A stretch of 64,000 nucleotides of DNA from Prolixibacteraceae bacterium (lineage in GTDB: Bacteria; Bacteroidota; Bacteroidia; Bacteroidales; Prolixibacteraceae): NCBI GenBank assembly GCA_021740385.1, contig JAIOZY010000003.1, positions 1-64,000 of the forward strand. The letters are read 5' to 3'. This document shows positions 8,874-18,379 of this stretch, in pieces. The notes beneath the pieces were generated by a model. The model saw only the letters and a program-made list of their open reading frames with translations, did not search any database and was not told the origin of the DNA. The position numbers and the translations under genes were made by a program. Within the stretch, counting starts at the first letter, position 1. Each line of letters starts with the position of its first letter.

Positions 8874-9920
8874 ATGAAACGCTTGCACCCGAATGTTATT
8901 TCAATCTGGATATCAATATTGGTTTCACTAATAATTACCATTATATTTTATTTTTTCCTGGACTGGGTATCTGATCAAAAATTGAAATTATTGCTTTTCT
9001 TTTCCCTTTCTGCTTTCGTTATTTTCATCATATCCAGCTTCTTACTCAACAATTACATTGAAAAAAGGCTTAAACCCATTTTTAAAATCATCAGGGAAGT
9101 TCCTGTTGAACAGGTTAAAAAATCGAAACATAGTCCGAAAAGCCAACCGTTTAACCTCGATGTAAACAACGAAGTTAGTAAATGGGCCACCCACAAACAG
9201 GAAGAAATTAAACGGCTGAAGGAACTGGAGCAATACCGAAAAGAGTTTGTAGGCAATGTTTCGCACGAACTCAAAACCCCTATTTTCAACATTCAGGGCT
9301 ATATTTTAACCCTCCTCGAAGGAGGCATTGATGACCCCCGCATAAATCAACTATACCTGCAACGTACCGTAAAAAGTATCGACCGCATGATTTCCATTGT
9401 CGAAGACCTTGAATCGATAAATAAGCTCGAATCGGGGGTGTTTAAATTAAACAAAGAATCTTTCGACATTATTAAGCTGGTAGAGGACGTTTTCGATATT
9501 GAACACTTACTGGCAAAAGAACGAAAAATTAAACTCGACTTCAGCACCCGGACCGATAAGCCCGTTTTCGTTAATGCCGATAAAAAAAGAATAACCGAAG
9601 TGCTGACTAACCTGGTTGTTAATGCCATAAAATACGGCAAGAAAGGAGGTGAAGTAAAAATTGGTTTTTTCGATATCGACGACCATATTATGGTAGAAGT
9701 AAGGGATAACGGCATTGGTATTGAGAAAGAACAACTACCGCGCATTTTTGAACGGTTTTACCGCATTGATAAACACCGTTCGCGTGAACAGGGAGGAACG
9801 GGTTTGGGTTTAGCCATTGTAAAACACATTATTGAGGCACACGAACAAACCATTGATGTAAAAAGCCAACCCGATGTGGGTTCAACCTTTACATTTACCC
9901 TCGAAAAAGGAAAAAATTGA
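8874..9920 (+). CDS. Sensor histidine kinase, PhoR-like
   Basis: A 348-residue membrane kinase. The frame is open from 8673, but the ATG at 8874 starts directly before the first transmembrane helix and follows a promoter-like element, so it is chosen here. Two close N-terminal membrane helices leave almost no periplasmic loop, and neither HAMP nor PAS is obvious. A dimerisation helix with FVGNVSHELKTP (phospho-accepting His) follows. The ATPase domain has N-box NLVVNAIKYG, G1 VRDNGIGIE, an ERFYRIDK F-box and G2 GGTGLGLAIVKHI. It is followed 181 bases later by a PhoB-like regulator and is divergent from PiT. A phosphate-sensing role is therefore likely. With no sensor domain, the signal may come through a partner such as the PhoU-like tail of PiT. 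Confidence 0.85.
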   Translation: MKRLHPNVISIWISILVSLIITIIFYFFLDWVSDQKLKLLLFFSLSAFVIFIISSFLLNNYIEKRLKPIFKIIREVPVEQVKKSKHSPKSQPFNLDVNNEVSKWATHKQEEIKRLKELEQYRKEFVGNVSHELKTPIFNIQGYILTLLEGGIDDPRINQLYLQRTVKSIDRMISIVEDLESINKLESGVFKLNKESFDIIKLVEDVFDIEHLLAKERKIKLDFSTRTDKPVFVNADKKRITEVLTNLVVNAIKYGKKGGEVKIGFFDIDDHIMVEVRDNGIGIEKEQLPRIFERFYRIDKHRSREQGGTGLGLAIVKHIIEAHEQTIDVKSQPDVGSTFTFTLEKGKN

Positions 9921-10067
9921 CATTCTGAATATTTCGTTGATGCTTATTACCCGGATTATTCATAGATAATCCCTGTATCACCCGATGGTTTCGGGACAAC
10001 TAAGATTCAGTAAAAACTTTTTTCAAAAGTTTAACCGTTCATTAATTTAATATTTATTCATTAAGTT

Positions 10068-10075
10068 TATTTTTG
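10068..10075 (+). promoter_or_regulatory. -7 element for the response regulator gene
   Basis: TATTTTTG matches TAnnTTTG and lies 26 bases before the ATG at 10102. The regulator may thus have its own promoter in addition to read-through from the kinase gene. Confidence 0.4.
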
Positions 10076-10101
10076 TTTTTTAAAACTGAAATCAATTGCT
10101 C

Positions 10102-10803
10102 ATGAGTGATGAAAAGAAAATACTTTTGGTAGACGATGAAATTGACATTCTCGAATTTGTGAGTTACAACCTCGAACGTGAAGGTTTTAAAGTTTACACG
10201 GCACAAAACGGGAAAGATGCCATCCGCATTGCGGAAAAAAAGAACCCCGACCTGATTATCCTTGATGTAATGATGCCCGAGATGGACGGCATCATTACCT
10301 GCGAAGAATTGCGCAAAATACCCAGCCTCAAAAATACCGTTATTGCTTTTTTAACGGCCCGTGGAGAAGATTATTCCCAGATTGCCGGCTTTGAAGCAGG
10401 TGCTGATGATTACATTACAAAACCCATAAGGCCCAAGGTTCTGATAAGCAGGGTTAAAGCACTTCTGAAGCGATCTACGATAATTGAAGATGAAGAAAAA
10501 ACAACAACCAATACCAACAATACCATAACTATTGGGGGAATTACCATCGACCGTGAACGGTACATGATCTCGGTTGACGAAAAAGAAATGATTTTACCCC
10601 GAAAGGAATTTGAATTGTTGTCGTTACTGGCATCAAAACCCGGAAAGGTTTTTACCCGTGAAGAAATATACGCCTCGGTATGGGGCGAACAGGTTGTTGT
10701 GGGCGACCGTACTATTGATGTCCACATTCGAAAACTGCGGGAAAAAATTGGCGAAAATCACATCAAAACCCTCAAAGGTATCGGGTATAAATTTGTCGAT
10801 TAA
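10102..10803 (+). CDS. OmpR/PhoB-family response regulator
   Basis: A 233-residue two-domain regulator. The ATG at 10102 (MSDEKKILLVDDE) is preferred to the TTG two codons upstream. The receiver domain (residues 1-120) shows the acidic DDE pocket, the phospho-acceptor in LIILDVMMPEMDG, the conserved Thr in FLTARGE and the Lys in TKPIRP. A Thr/Asn-rich linker leads to a C-terminal winged helix ending LKGIGYKFVD, typical of OmpR/PhoB DNA-binding domains. It is paired with the upstream kinase and lies beside the PiT transporter. Control of phosphate genes is the likely role. No Pho-box was sought systematically. Confidence 0.88.
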   Translation: MSDEKKILLVDDEIDILEFVSYNLEREGFKVYTAQNGKDAIRIAEKKNPDLIILDVMMPEMDGIITCEELRKIPSLKNTVIAFLTARGEDYSQIAGFEAGADDYITKPIRPKVLISRVKALLKRSTIIEDEEKTTTNTNNTITIGGITIDRERYMISVDEKEMILPRKEFELLSLLASKPGKVFTREEIYASVWGEQVVVGDRTIDVHIRKLREKIGENHIKTLKGIGYKFVD

Positions 10804-10899
10804 TTTTCTTTTTCACTATCAAAGCATAAAGTGTTAAACGCCAGTAATGGTTCAAGGCCATTTTTCCGGTATTTCATCCATTTTTCATTTTTAATTTTA

Positions 10900-10907
10900 T
10901 AAATTTG
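10900..10907 (+). promoter_or_regulatory. -7 element for the SPOR lipoprotein gene
   Basis: TAAATTTG lies 28 bases upstream of the ATG at 10936 in a very AT-rich region. Confidence 0.5.
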
Positions 10908-10935
10908 TAATGCAGTAAAACAAATAACTATAAAA

Positions 10936-11382
10936 ATGAACATTGGCCGTACATTACTATTAATGCTGGTTGTAATTGCCCTTTTTTCCTGCCAAAAGGA
11001 AAAACCTGCTGACCATACCCATTATCAACCTTATCAGCGCGACACCACTGCTGCTGTTTCGGCCAAAAAGGAAACAGCCAAAGAAGAAGCACAAACCCCA
11101 AAAGACAGCCCTGAGGCCGTTCACAAAAGTCAGTTCCCCGTAAACCTGGATCATAAATATTTTATTGTTATTGCCAGTTACACCGTAGAAGAATACGCGC
11201 TTGAAACCCTTGATGAGGTTAGCAAAGAAGGGTTTACACCAAAACTTTTCATGCAGAACAAAGATGGATGGTACAAACTTGCCGTTGAATCTTTTCAAAA
11301 CATTGAACAGGCCGACAGCGCCCTGAACAAAGTAAGGGAAAAAGGCAGCCCATACACCGATGCACGTATCGTGGTTAAATAA
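10936..11382 (+). CDS. SPOR-domain lipoprotein
   Basis: A 148-residue protein. An N-terminal hydrophobic segment ends in the lipobox-like ALFSC, so Cys18 is probably lipidated. A charged Glu/Lys/Ala linker follows to residue 70. The C-terminal 75 residues (YFIVIASYTVEEYALETLDE to the end) look like a SPOR fold, which binds peptidoglycan strands lacking stem peptides. A role at the cell wall or septum is inferred. Its stop overlaps by eight bases the stop of the convergent PAP2 gene, so there is no room for a separate terminator. A second protein of similar design is at 46.0 kb. Confidence 0.72.
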   Translation: MNIGRTLLLMLVVIALFSCQKEKPADHTHYQPYQRDTTAAVSAKKETAKEEAQTPKDSPEAVHKSQFPVNLDHKYFIVIASYTVEEYALETLDEVSKEGFTPKLFMQNKDGWYKLAVESFQNIEQADSALNKVREKGSPYTDARIVVK

Positions 11383-11992
11383 TATACAAAACCGAAAACA
11401 TACAAGCCAGTCCCATCAAAAAACCGGCATAAACCTGCGAGAGGGTATGTTTATGAAGGTAAACACGCGATGTTCCTACCAAACCCGACACGAAAACAAC
11501 GGCAATGATCACCCACAAAAAATCCATACCGTAACGGAAATTCAAACCAAGCAACACACCAAGTAAGCCACCCAAGGCCGATGCATGTCCCGATATTTTC
11601 CATCGAAGGGTAACAATGAGCGATAGCACCACAAGAATGGAAATTCCCAACAGAAAAATCCTGAATATGCCGGGAACAGGCAGTTTACCAACAAGCTGGG
11701 AGCCCATAAAAATACTAAAAGCCGTAAACATGTATGGGACAATCCGGTCGGTACGGTTATCGAGGTTTCGTTGCTTTTCTTTATTGAGCAACAAAACGGC
11801 AATAAATAAAAGCGGCAAAACACCGGTCGAAATTAAATAAATCAGAAACAAAATGTTCCTTACCTTAACGGTATAATATTCGCTGCCGGGTATATGGCTG
11901 TATATCAAAAAAAATCCAATAATTGGAATAAGAAATGGATTGAAAATATATGAAAGTATTTTTGCCGTTATTTTTACAGGATCCTGTTTCAT
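11375..11992 (-). CDS. PAP2-family phosphatase-like membrane protein
   Basis: A 205-residue protein with about six membrane segments, started at the ATG at 11992 (MKQDPVKI), 11 bases after the rpoN stop. A longer open frame from 12028 would overlap rpoN. The later PAP2 motifs are visible: SGH within WKISGHASALGG, and S-R-V-Y-L-H-K-H-T-L-S-Q-V-Y-A-G near residue 180. The first motif (KxxxxxxRP) is not clear. Such proteins hydrolyse lipid phosphates or pyrophosphates such as undecaprenyl pyrophosphate. The substrate is unknown here, and a degenerate first motif makes catalysis uncertain. It is third in an asnS-rpoN-PAP2 run. Confidence 0.7.
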   Translation of the reverse strand: MKQDPVKITAKILSYIFNPFLIPIIGFFLIYSHIPGSEYYTVKVRNILFLIYLISTGVLPLLFIAVLLLNKEKQRNLDNRTDRIVPYMFTAFSIFMGSQLVGKLPVPGIFRIFLLGISILVVLSLIVTLRWKISGHASALGGLLGVLLGLNFRYGMDFLWVIIAVVFVSGLVGTSRVYLHKHTLSQVYAGFLMGLACMFSVLYII

Positions 11993-12002
11993 TTTTACCT
12001 CA

Positions 12003-13454
12003 TTAAAGTTCTTTTCTAAGCCTGGCAACCGGAATATTTAACTGTTCACGGTATTTGGCAACCGTACGCCGTGCTATGGGATAACCTTTTTCCTTTAAAA
12101 TTTCCGACAATTTATCATCGGTAACGGGTTTGTGTTTATTCTCCGAGAGAATTACATCCTGAAGAATATTTTTTATCCTCCGGGTTGAAACTTCTTCGCC
12201 CGATTCATCCTGCATCGATTCGGAAAAGAAATACTTCAACGGAAAAATGCCAAAATGGGTTTGAATATACTTGCTGTTCGAAACCCGCGAAATGGTTGAA
12301 ATATCGAGCCCGGTTTCGTTTGCAATATCCTTTAGGATCATGGGCTTAAGTTTTGATTCGTCGCCATCGAGAAAGTATTCGTGCTGGTAATTAACAATGG
12401 CATTCATGGTTAATAACAGCGTTTGGTGCCTTTGCCTGATGGCATCGATAAACCATTTAGCCGAATCGAGTTTTTGTTTCACAAACATGACTGCCTCTTT
12501 CTGATCGCGCGATTGTTTTTCCCTGTTTTCGCTGTATGCCTTTAGCATGTTCGCGTATGTTGAGCTTACCCTCAGGTCGGGCACGTTGCTTTTTGTGAGC
12601 GATACTGTAAGTTGCCCGTTTATGATCTCAAGGATAAAGTCGGGCATAATGGCCGGATTTGCGCGGCTCGAAGGGTTACTGTACGAACTTCCCGGTTTTG
12701 GGTTCAGGTGCACAATTTCTTCAATGGCTTCACGCAGGTCATCTACGCTGAGGTTTAGCCGCGCCATAATCTTATCGTAGTGCTTACGTGTAAATTCGTC
12801 AAATTGTTCACGGATAATCCGAATTGCCTTTTCATCAATAACATCTTTATGGTCTTTTCGCTCAAGCTGTAACAACAGGCATTCGCGTAAATCCCGGGCA
12901 CCAATTCCGGGCGGTTCAAGGCCTTGTACAACTTCCAGTATACGCCCCATCTCTTCGTTGCTGGTTTCAATGTTCATCGAAAAAGCCAGGTCGTCAACCA
13001 TTGCTTCTACTTCGCGGCGCAAATAACCATCTTCATCAATGTTCCCGATTATGTATTCGGCCAGCAAATGCTCCTTTTCGTTTAACCTGAGCAAACCCAG
13101 CTGTTCAATCAAAAACTCGTGAAATGTAGAACCAATTGAAAAGGGTATCTCTTCACGCTTGTCATCTTTCGAATAATTGCTGGTGCGGTATTTATACGAG
13201 GGCTCGTTGTTTATGTAGTCTTCAATTGAAATCTCGTTATCGATGCTCTCCGAAGAATCGCTATCCTGTTCCCGATCGTTTTCATCATCGTTTTTCCTGG
13301 GGTCGATTTCCAAAACCGGGTTTTCTTCCAGTTCATTTTTAATGCGTTGTTCCAATTGCAGGGCGGGCAACTCCAGCAGCTTGATCATTTGTATCTGCTG
13401 CGGCGAAAGCTTCTGAAGTAGCTTTTGTTGTATTGTGAGCCTTTGACCTGCCAT
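12003..13454 (-). CDS. rpoN: RNA polymerase sigma-54 factor RpoN
   Basis: A 483-residue protein with the full sigma-54 layout. The N-terminal activator-interacting region is Gln/Leu-rich (QRLTIQQKLLQKLSP). An acidic linker with many Asp, Glu and Ser spans about residues 50-75. The core-binding and HTH regions follow. The RpoN box ARRTVAKYRE lies near the C-terminus. It directs core polymerase to -24/-12 promoters and needs an AAA+ enhancer-binding protein, none of which lies in this window. The gene follows asnS by 124 bases. The length is normal for Bacteroidota. Confidence 0.96.
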   Translation of the reverse strand: MAGQRLTIQQKLLQKLSPQQIQMIKLLELPALQLEQRIKNELEENPVLEIDPRKNDDENDREQDSDSSESIDNEISIEDYINNEPSYKYRTSNYSKDDKREEIPFSIGSTFHEFLIEQLGLLRLNEKEHLLAEYIIGNIDEDGYLRREVEAMVDDLAFSMNIETSNEEMGRILEVVQGLEPPGIGARDLRECLLLQLERKDHKDVIDEKAIRIIREQFDEFTRKHYDKIMARLNLSVDDLREAIEEIVHLNPKPGSSYSNPSSRANPAIMPDFILEIINGQLTVSLTKSNVPDLRVSSTYANMLKAYSENREKQSRDQKEAVMFVKQKLDSAKWFIDAIRQRHQTLLLTMNAIVNYQHEYFLDGDESKLKPMILKDIANETGLDISTISRVSNSKYIQTHFGIFPLKYFFSESMQDESGEEVSTRRIKNILQDVILSENKHKPVTDDKLSEILKEKGYPIARRTVAKYREQLNIPVARLRKEL

Positions 13455-13578
13455 AATTTACCTGTTGCATTTGTACGCTGTAAAATTAGCAAAAAAGCGG
13501 GTGATTATTGCAATCGTGCACAGTCAAATGTTCCGGGATAACAGTAAATTGAAGTGTTTGGCTAAAAAAGAGTCTGTA

Positions 13579-15015
13579 TTAGAATTCGCAATTTTTTGGT
13601 GTCCTTGGAAATGGAATCACGTCCCTGATGTTGCCCATGCCGGTTACAAATGTGATAAGGCGCTCGAAGCCCAGTCCGAAGCCACTGTGGGGCACTGAAC
13701 CATAACGGCGCGTGTCGAGGTACCATTCCATCTCTTCGAGCGGGATGTTCATGGCCTTCATTTTTTCAACCAGCACATCGTAGCGTTCTTCACGCTGCGA
13801 ACCGCCAATAATTTCGCCAATTTGCGGGAAAAGCACATCCATGGCAGCCACGGTGTTACCGTCTTCGTTCACCTTCATGTAAAAGGCCTTGATATCAGCC
13901 GGGTAATCAATCAGTATTACCGGACGTTTAAAGTGTTTTTCAACCAGGTATCGTTCGTGCTCACTTTGAAGGTCGGTACCAAAGCCTTCAACCGGATATT
14001 GGAATTTTCCTTTTTTAGCCGGTTTTGAATTTTGCAGTATTTTGATGGCTTCGGTGTATGTTAACCTGACAAATTCGTTATCGGCCACAAATTTCAGTTT
14101 TTCGATCAGTTCCATCGAGCGCTGGTCCTGCGGTTTGTTTTTTTCTTCCTGCTGCTGGCGCTGGCTAAGAAACATAAGGTCTTCTTCGCAATTTTCAAGT
14201 GCATAGTTGATCAGATATTTCAGGAATTCCTCGGCCAGGTCCATGTTATCGTTCAGGTCGTAAAAGGCCATTTCGGGTTCAATCATCCAAAATTCGGCGA
14301 GGTGGCGCGATGTGTTTGAATTCTCGGCACGGAACGTAGGCCCGAACGTGTAAATTTTCGACAGGGCCAGTGCGGCCAGTTCGCCTTCAAGTTGACCTGA
14401 AACAGTCAAACCGGTATGTTTCCCGAAGAAATCCTGGCTGTAGTCAATTTTTCCATCATCGGAGCGGGGTGGGTTGTTCAGTTCGAATGTGGTTACCTGG
14501 AACATTTCCCCAGCTCCTTCTGCATCACTAGCAGTAATAATGGGCGTATGTATGTTGAAAAAACCTTTTTCGGTAAAGAATTTATGCACGGCAAAAATCA
14601 TGGCATGGCGTATACGTGCTATGGAACTGAATGTGTTTGTACGGAAACGCAGGTGCGCAATTTCGCGTAAAAATTCGAGGCTGTGCCGCTTGGGCTGCAG
14701 GGGGTATTTGTCGGGATCGGCCTCGCCAACCACTTCAATCTCTTTGGCAACCAGCTCTACCTTTTGCTGTCCGCCCGATTCAACCAGCTCGCCAACAACG
14801 GTTAATGCTGCACCGGTATTGATTTTCCTCAGGATACTTTCATCGAAAAGATTAACATCGGCCACGACTTGAAGGTTACTGAGTACGGTTCCATCATTCA
14901 AATTAATGAAGTTCACGTTTTTGCTTTCACGCTTTGTTCGTACCCAACCGCTTACTTTAATTGTACTGCCAATTGCTTCCGATTGCAGAATTTCTTTGAT
15001 TTCCTGTCGTTTCAT
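13579..15015 (-). CDS. asnS: Asparaginyl-tRNA synthetase
   Basis: A 478-residue class IIb aminoacyl-tRNA synthetase that charges tRNA-Asn. The ATG at 15015 ([10 protein letters not shown]) is chosen over a TTG two codons upstream. The N-terminal OB-fold anticodon-binding domain (about residues 15-110) has [13 protein letters not shown]. The catalytic domain shows motif 2 in [20 protein letters not shown] and motif 3 GFGLGFERL near the end. The sequence ends [10 protein letters not shown], typical of AsnRS. It is followed by rpoN in the same direction. Confidence 0.96.
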   Translation of the reverse strand: MKRQEIKEILQSEAIGSTIKVSGWVRTKRESKNVNFINLNDGTVLSNLQVVADVNLFDESILRKINTGAALTVVGELVESGGQQKVELVAKEIEVVGEADPDKYPLQPKRHSLEFLREIAHLRFRTNTFSSIARIRHAMIFAVHKFFTEKGFFNIHTPIITASDAEGAGEMFQVTTFELNNPPRSDDGKIDYSQDFFGKHTGLTVSGQLEGELAALALSKIYTFGPTFRAENSNTSRHLAEFWMIEPEMAFYDLNDNMDLAEEFLKYLINYALENCEEDLMFLSQRQQQEEKNKPQDQRSMELIEKLKFVADNEFVRLTYTEAIKILQNSKPAKKGKFQYPVEGFGTDLQSEHERYLVEKHFKRPVILIDYPADIKAFYMKVNEDGNTVAAMDVLFPQIGEIIGGSQREERYDVLVEKMKAMNIPLEEMEWYLDTRRYGSVPHSGFGLGFERLITFVTGMGNIRDVIPFPRTPKNCEF

Positions 15016-15037
15016 AGTCAACCTGTTTTAAAGATGG

Positions 15038-15045
15038 CAAAGGTA
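15038..15045 (-). promoter_or_regulatory. -7 element for asnS
   Basis: On the minus strand it reads TACCTTTG, an exact TAnnTTTG. It lies 22 bases upstream of the asnS ATG. Confidence 0.55.
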
Positions 15046-15295
15046 AACTATTTTGGAAAAAATTAAATGAAAGTGTTTCATCCTTTGATTAATTTTAAGA
15101 TTATCTAAACCTTAAAGATATAAACAGAAACATTTTCCCATCTTTACCATTATTTTGTAAAAATTACAACCTTGAAACCGGAGAAGAAGAGTGGATTAAA
15201 ATTTGGAACGGGTGGTAAAAAAGAACATATAAAAGGAACGGGGCAGGATACTGAATATGTGCCCCATTTATATTTCATCAGATTCAAACTAAATG

Positions 15296-16378
15296 CTATT
15301 TCAGAACTTCCTCGGCTTTCTTTTTAAAATCGGCAAGCAATTCGGTAAACACTTCTTTTACGGTCGAAATTCTGGTGGCTCTAAAGGCATTGCTGCCGGC
15401 AAATGCGTAACCATTTTTCATGTTTCCTTTGGCCGCATTGTAAAGTGCCGTAACAATACAGTAAGGACTTTTCGAAATATCACAGGTTTTAATACATTTA
15501 AACGGACATTTTTTGGGTACTTTCAGCCCCTTTTTTACTTTGTCGATAAATGCGTTGCCAAAGGCACGCCCAGGCATTCCAACCGGGCTTTGAATAATTT
15601 CCAGCTGGTTTTCGCCCGAATCGATATATTGCTGTTTGAAAATGTCTGAGGCATCGCACTCCTCGGTTGTTACGAAACGACTACCAAGTTGTACTCCTTT
15701 GGCTCCTTTTTTCATAATTTCGTAAATATCGATACCGTCGTATAATCCACCAGCAGCAATTACCGGTATCTCTTTGTCATATTTTAGTTCGAATTCCCTG
15801 ACGGCTTTTACCACATCGGGGACAATTTGATTGAGTGAATAATTCACATCTTCAATCTGTTCTCGCTTGAATCCTAAATGGCCGCCGGCTTTAGGCCCTT
15901 CAACCACAAAGGCATCGGGCAGGTAATCGAATGAATTCTTCCATTTTGTACAGAGTAAGCGTGCTGCCTTGCCCGATGAAACAATGGGAACCAATTTGGT
16001 CACACTGTCGGGTTTCAAAAACGATGGTAAGTTTAATGGTAGTCCGGCACCGGCAAAAATAATATCGGCTTTTTCGGCAATGGTTGTACGCACCATGTCT
16101 TCAAAATTGGTAAGTGCCGACATAATGTTTATACCAATCACTCCTTTGGTTGCTTCACGGGCCTTGCGGATTTCATTTTTTAATCCATCAATATTAGCCT
16201 GTAAATAATCTTTGGCCTTATCTTTATAAATGAGCCCTAATCCTGCACAGGAAATAACACCAACTCCTCCCTCGTTTGCAACAGCAGCTGCCAGCTTCGA
16301 TAATGAAATTCCAACACCCATACCGCCTTGAATAATAGGTATTCGGATGTTCAATTCTCCCAACGATAATCCCTTCAT
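15296..16378 (-). CDS. NAD(P)H-dependent flavin oxidoreductase / nitronate monooxygenase family
   Basis: A 360-residue TIM-barrel FMN protein. The opening IPIIQGGMGVGIS is the usual N-terminal motif of the nitronate monooxygenase/FabK-like family. GPKAGGHLG (near residue 180), IAAGGLYDG and GVQLGSRFVTTEEC are the FMN phosphate-binding and active-site segments. The C-terminal part has a cysteine cluster (CPFKCIKTCDISKSPYC) that occurs in a subgroup from anaerobes and may bind metal; that is inference. The true substrate is unknown. It could be an alkyl nitronate detoxifier or an enoyl-ACP reductase. Downstream of mtnA with a 135-base gap and its own promoter-like element. Confidence 0.82.
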   Translation of the reverse strand: MKGLSLGELNIRIPIIQGGMGVGISLSKLAAAVANEGGVGVISCAGLGLIYKDKAKDYLQANIDGLKNEIRKAREATKGVIGINIMSALTNFEDMVRTTIAEKADIIFAGAGLPLNLPSFLKPDSVTKLVPIVSSGKAARLLCTKWKNSFDYLPDAFVVEGPKAGGHLGFKREQIEDVNYSLNQIVPDVVKAVREFELKYDKEIPVIAAGGLYDGIDIYEIMKKGAKGVQLGSRFVTTEECDASDIFKQQYIDSGENQLEIIQSPVGMPGRAFGNAFIDKVKKGLKVPKKCPFKCIKTCDISKSPYCIVTALYNAAKGNMKNGYAFAGSNAFRATRISTVKEVFTELLADFKKKAEEVLK

Positions 16379-16404
16379 ACTTTTCTCTGTTTAATAATGG
16401 GGGT

Positions 16405-16412
16405 CAAACGTA
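16405..16412 (-). promoter_or_regulatory. -7 element for the flavin oxidoreductase gene
   Basis: On the minus strand it reads TACGTTTG and lies 26 bases before the start codon. Confidence 0.5.
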
Positions 16413-16513
16413 CGAATTAATAATTTCCTATTACGATGATTTAGACATTTAACATCTTTTAACCAGATATTTCAAATGCCCTGTGCCTGATGTGATCAAA
16501 TTTGACTGAATAC

Positions 16514-17620
16514 TTAATGTAACCTTCGTTTTTCATTGGGAAACAAGTTTGATATTTCCTTTTCAGTGGCTTCACAAATTCCCCTTTCAGTGATTAAACC
16601 CGCAACCAGTCTGGCCGGGGTTACATCGAATCCATAATTGGCAATGGGGCAATCATCAGGTGTTACCTGTACTTTCCCCCCTTTCCCTTCAATAAACTGC
16701 ACCTCTTCAAAGTTGCGCTCCTCAATGGGTATTTCGGTTAAACCATTTGCTATTGAAAAATCAATTGATGACGAAGGCAGTGCCACATAAAACGGGACAC
16801 CGTTATCGAAAGCTGCCAGGGCTTTCAGGTACGTCCCAATTTTGTTGCACACATCGCCGGTTCGGGTTGTGCGGTCGCTGCCAACAAGTACCATGTCAAC
16901 TTTACCGTGCTGCATCAGGTGGCCTCCGGTGTTGTCGGGAATAACCGTGAAGGGCACGCCCTGTTGCTGAAGCTCGAAAGCAGTAAGCCTGCTGCCCTGG
17001 TTGCGGGGTCGGGTTTCATCGACCCACACATGCACAGGAATACCATTCAGATGTGCTTTATAAACCGGTGCCAGCGCTGTACCCCAATCGATGCTGGCCA
17101 GCCAGCCCGCGTTGCAGTGGGTGAGGATGTTAACAGGCTTGCCGGGTTTTTGTCTGGCAATTTGCTCAATCAGTGGCAAACCGTGTTCGCCAATGGCATT
17201 GCAGTAATCGATTTCGAGATGTTTTAATTCTTCGGCTTTATTAAATGCCCTATTGGTCATCCGCTTTACATCAGTTTCGTTTTTTAAATGTCGATAAATG
17301 ATATCTACAGCATAGGCCAGGTTAACAGCGGTAGGCCGTGTTGTTTTCATATCGTCACACATTTCTTTCAGGTAAACCGGGAGGGGCTTGTCATTTTGAT
17401 AATTCAACAATGCCAGAAAAATACCGTAAGCAGCGGTAACGCCAATCAGCGGTGCTCCCCTTACGGTCATTTTTGAAATGGCTTCTTTTGCATCTGAAAA
17501 AGTTTTCAATGTTTTAATGTTGAACTCGAAGGGAAGCTTTTGCTGGTCGATCACACGAATAATATTATAGTTGCCGGCTTCGGCCCATATTGTGTGAAAA
17601 TGTTGCCCGTTTATATTCAT
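16514..17620 (-). CDS. mtnA: S-methyl-5-thioribose-1-phosphate isomerase
   Basis: A 368-residue enzyme of the methionine salvage pathway. It interconverts methylthioribose 1-phosphate and methylthioribulose 1-phosphate. Catalytic Cys is in LTHCNAGWLAS (near residue 168) and catalytic Asp in VGSDRTTRTGDVCNKIGT (near residue 250). KMTVRGAPLIG is the substrate-binding segment near the N-terminus. Fold and length match the eIF2B-like family. The gene is divergent from the HAD phosphatase, which could conceivably act in the same salvage pathway, but HAD substrate assignment is not possible from sequence. Confidence 0.92.
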   Translation of the reverse strand: MNINGQHFHTIWAEAGNYNIIRVIDQQKLPFEFNIKTLKTFSDAKEAISKMTVRGAPLIGVTAAYGIFLALLNYQNDKPLPVYLKEMCDDMKTTRPTAVNLAYAVDIIYRHLKNETDVKRMTNRAFNKAEELKHLEIDYCNAIGEHGLPLIEQIARQKPGKPVNILTHCNAGWLASIDWGTALAPVYKAHLNGIPVHVWVDETRPRNQGSRLTAFELQQQGVPFTVIPDNTGGHLMQHGKVDMVLVGSDRTTRTGDVCNKIGTYLKALAAFDNGVPFYVALPSSSIDFSIANGLTEIPIEERNFEEVQFIEGKGGKVQVTPDDCPIANYGFDVTPARLVAGLITERGICEATEKEISNLFPNEKRRLH

Positions 17621-17636
17621 GGTTTACATGGATTGT

Positions 17637-17644
17637 TATCTTTG
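17637..17644 (+). promoter_or_regulatory. -7 element for the HAD phosphatase gene
   Basis: TATCTTTG lies 23 bases before the ATG at 17668. It supports that internal start, since the longer open frame begins upstream of it. Confidence 0.5.
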
Positions 17645-17667
17645 CGGCAATTTATCATTTTCTGCAC

Positions 17668-18297
17668 ATGGCTGTCAACAAAAAATTCAAAAATATTCTT
17701 TTCGATCTGGGCGGGGTTTTAATTGACATTGATTTTGAACAAACCCGCAAAGCATTTAACCGTATTTTGAAACCGGAAGCTAAAGCAAACCTTAACTGGG
17801 ACGAATTGCCTGAAGTTGTTACCGCGATGGAAACCGGCCGCTGGTCGAAAGACAAATTTAAAGCTGAAATGCTCAGGTTATGTAACCCGGGCATATCGGC
17901 TTACCAGATGGTTGATGCCTGGTGTGCCATGATTCAGGAATTTCCCTCATTCCGGCTAACCATGCTAAGGAACCTTGCTAAAACATATAACCTGTACCTG
18001 TTAAGCAACACCAACACGTACCACATTCGTTTTTTTGAATTTGAATTTTTGAACCGGTACCATGTTCCGCTGAAAAAGGAGTTCAAAAAAGTATATTATT
18101 CCAGCCAGATTGGTTACCGAAAACCCGATCCTGAAAGTTTCAGGTATGTACTGAAAGATGCCGGGTTAATTGCCGCCGAAACGGTTTTGGTTGACGACCG
18201 TCAGGACAATTGCGATACAGCCGAATCGCTGGGCATGTTATCGATAAAAGTACCAGAGAATACCGGATTGGAAGCAGTGATTGAGCAGATACTGTAG
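17668..18297 (+). CDS. HAD-superfamily phosphatase (subfamily IA)
   Basis: A 209-residue hydrolase started at 17668 (MAVNKKFKNILFDLGG). A longer frame from 17590 would overlap mtnA. Motif I is FDLGGVLIDID with nucleophile Asp, motif II LLSNTN, motif III Lys in GYRKPDPESF and motif IV VDDRQDN. A helical cap occupies residues 20-90. The type resembles YihX/YjjG-like sugar phosphate or nucleotide phosphatases. Substrate not assignable. Confidence 0.85.
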   Translation: MAVNKKFKNILFDLGGVLIDIDFEQTRKAFNRILKPEAKANLNWDELPEVVTAMETGRWSKDKFKAEMLRLCNPGISAYQMVDAWCAMIQEFPSFRLTMLRNLAKTYNLYLLSNTNTYHIRFFEFEFLNRYHVPLKKEFKKVYYSSQIGYRKPDPESFRYVLKDAGLIAAETVLVDDRQDNCDTAESLGMLSIKVPENTGLEAVIEQIL

Positions 18298-18379
18298 CAT
18301 TATTCCCTTTGAAATCAAAAGATTTACATCAATGTCGATTTGTAAAGACCTGGAAATCCCACTTCCGGAAAAAAAATAA

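Noticed and set aside
15016-15295. Possible small gene between asnS and the flavin oxidoreductase
   Set aside because: A short plus-strand frame can be read but has no ATG with a ribosome site and no family-like pattern.
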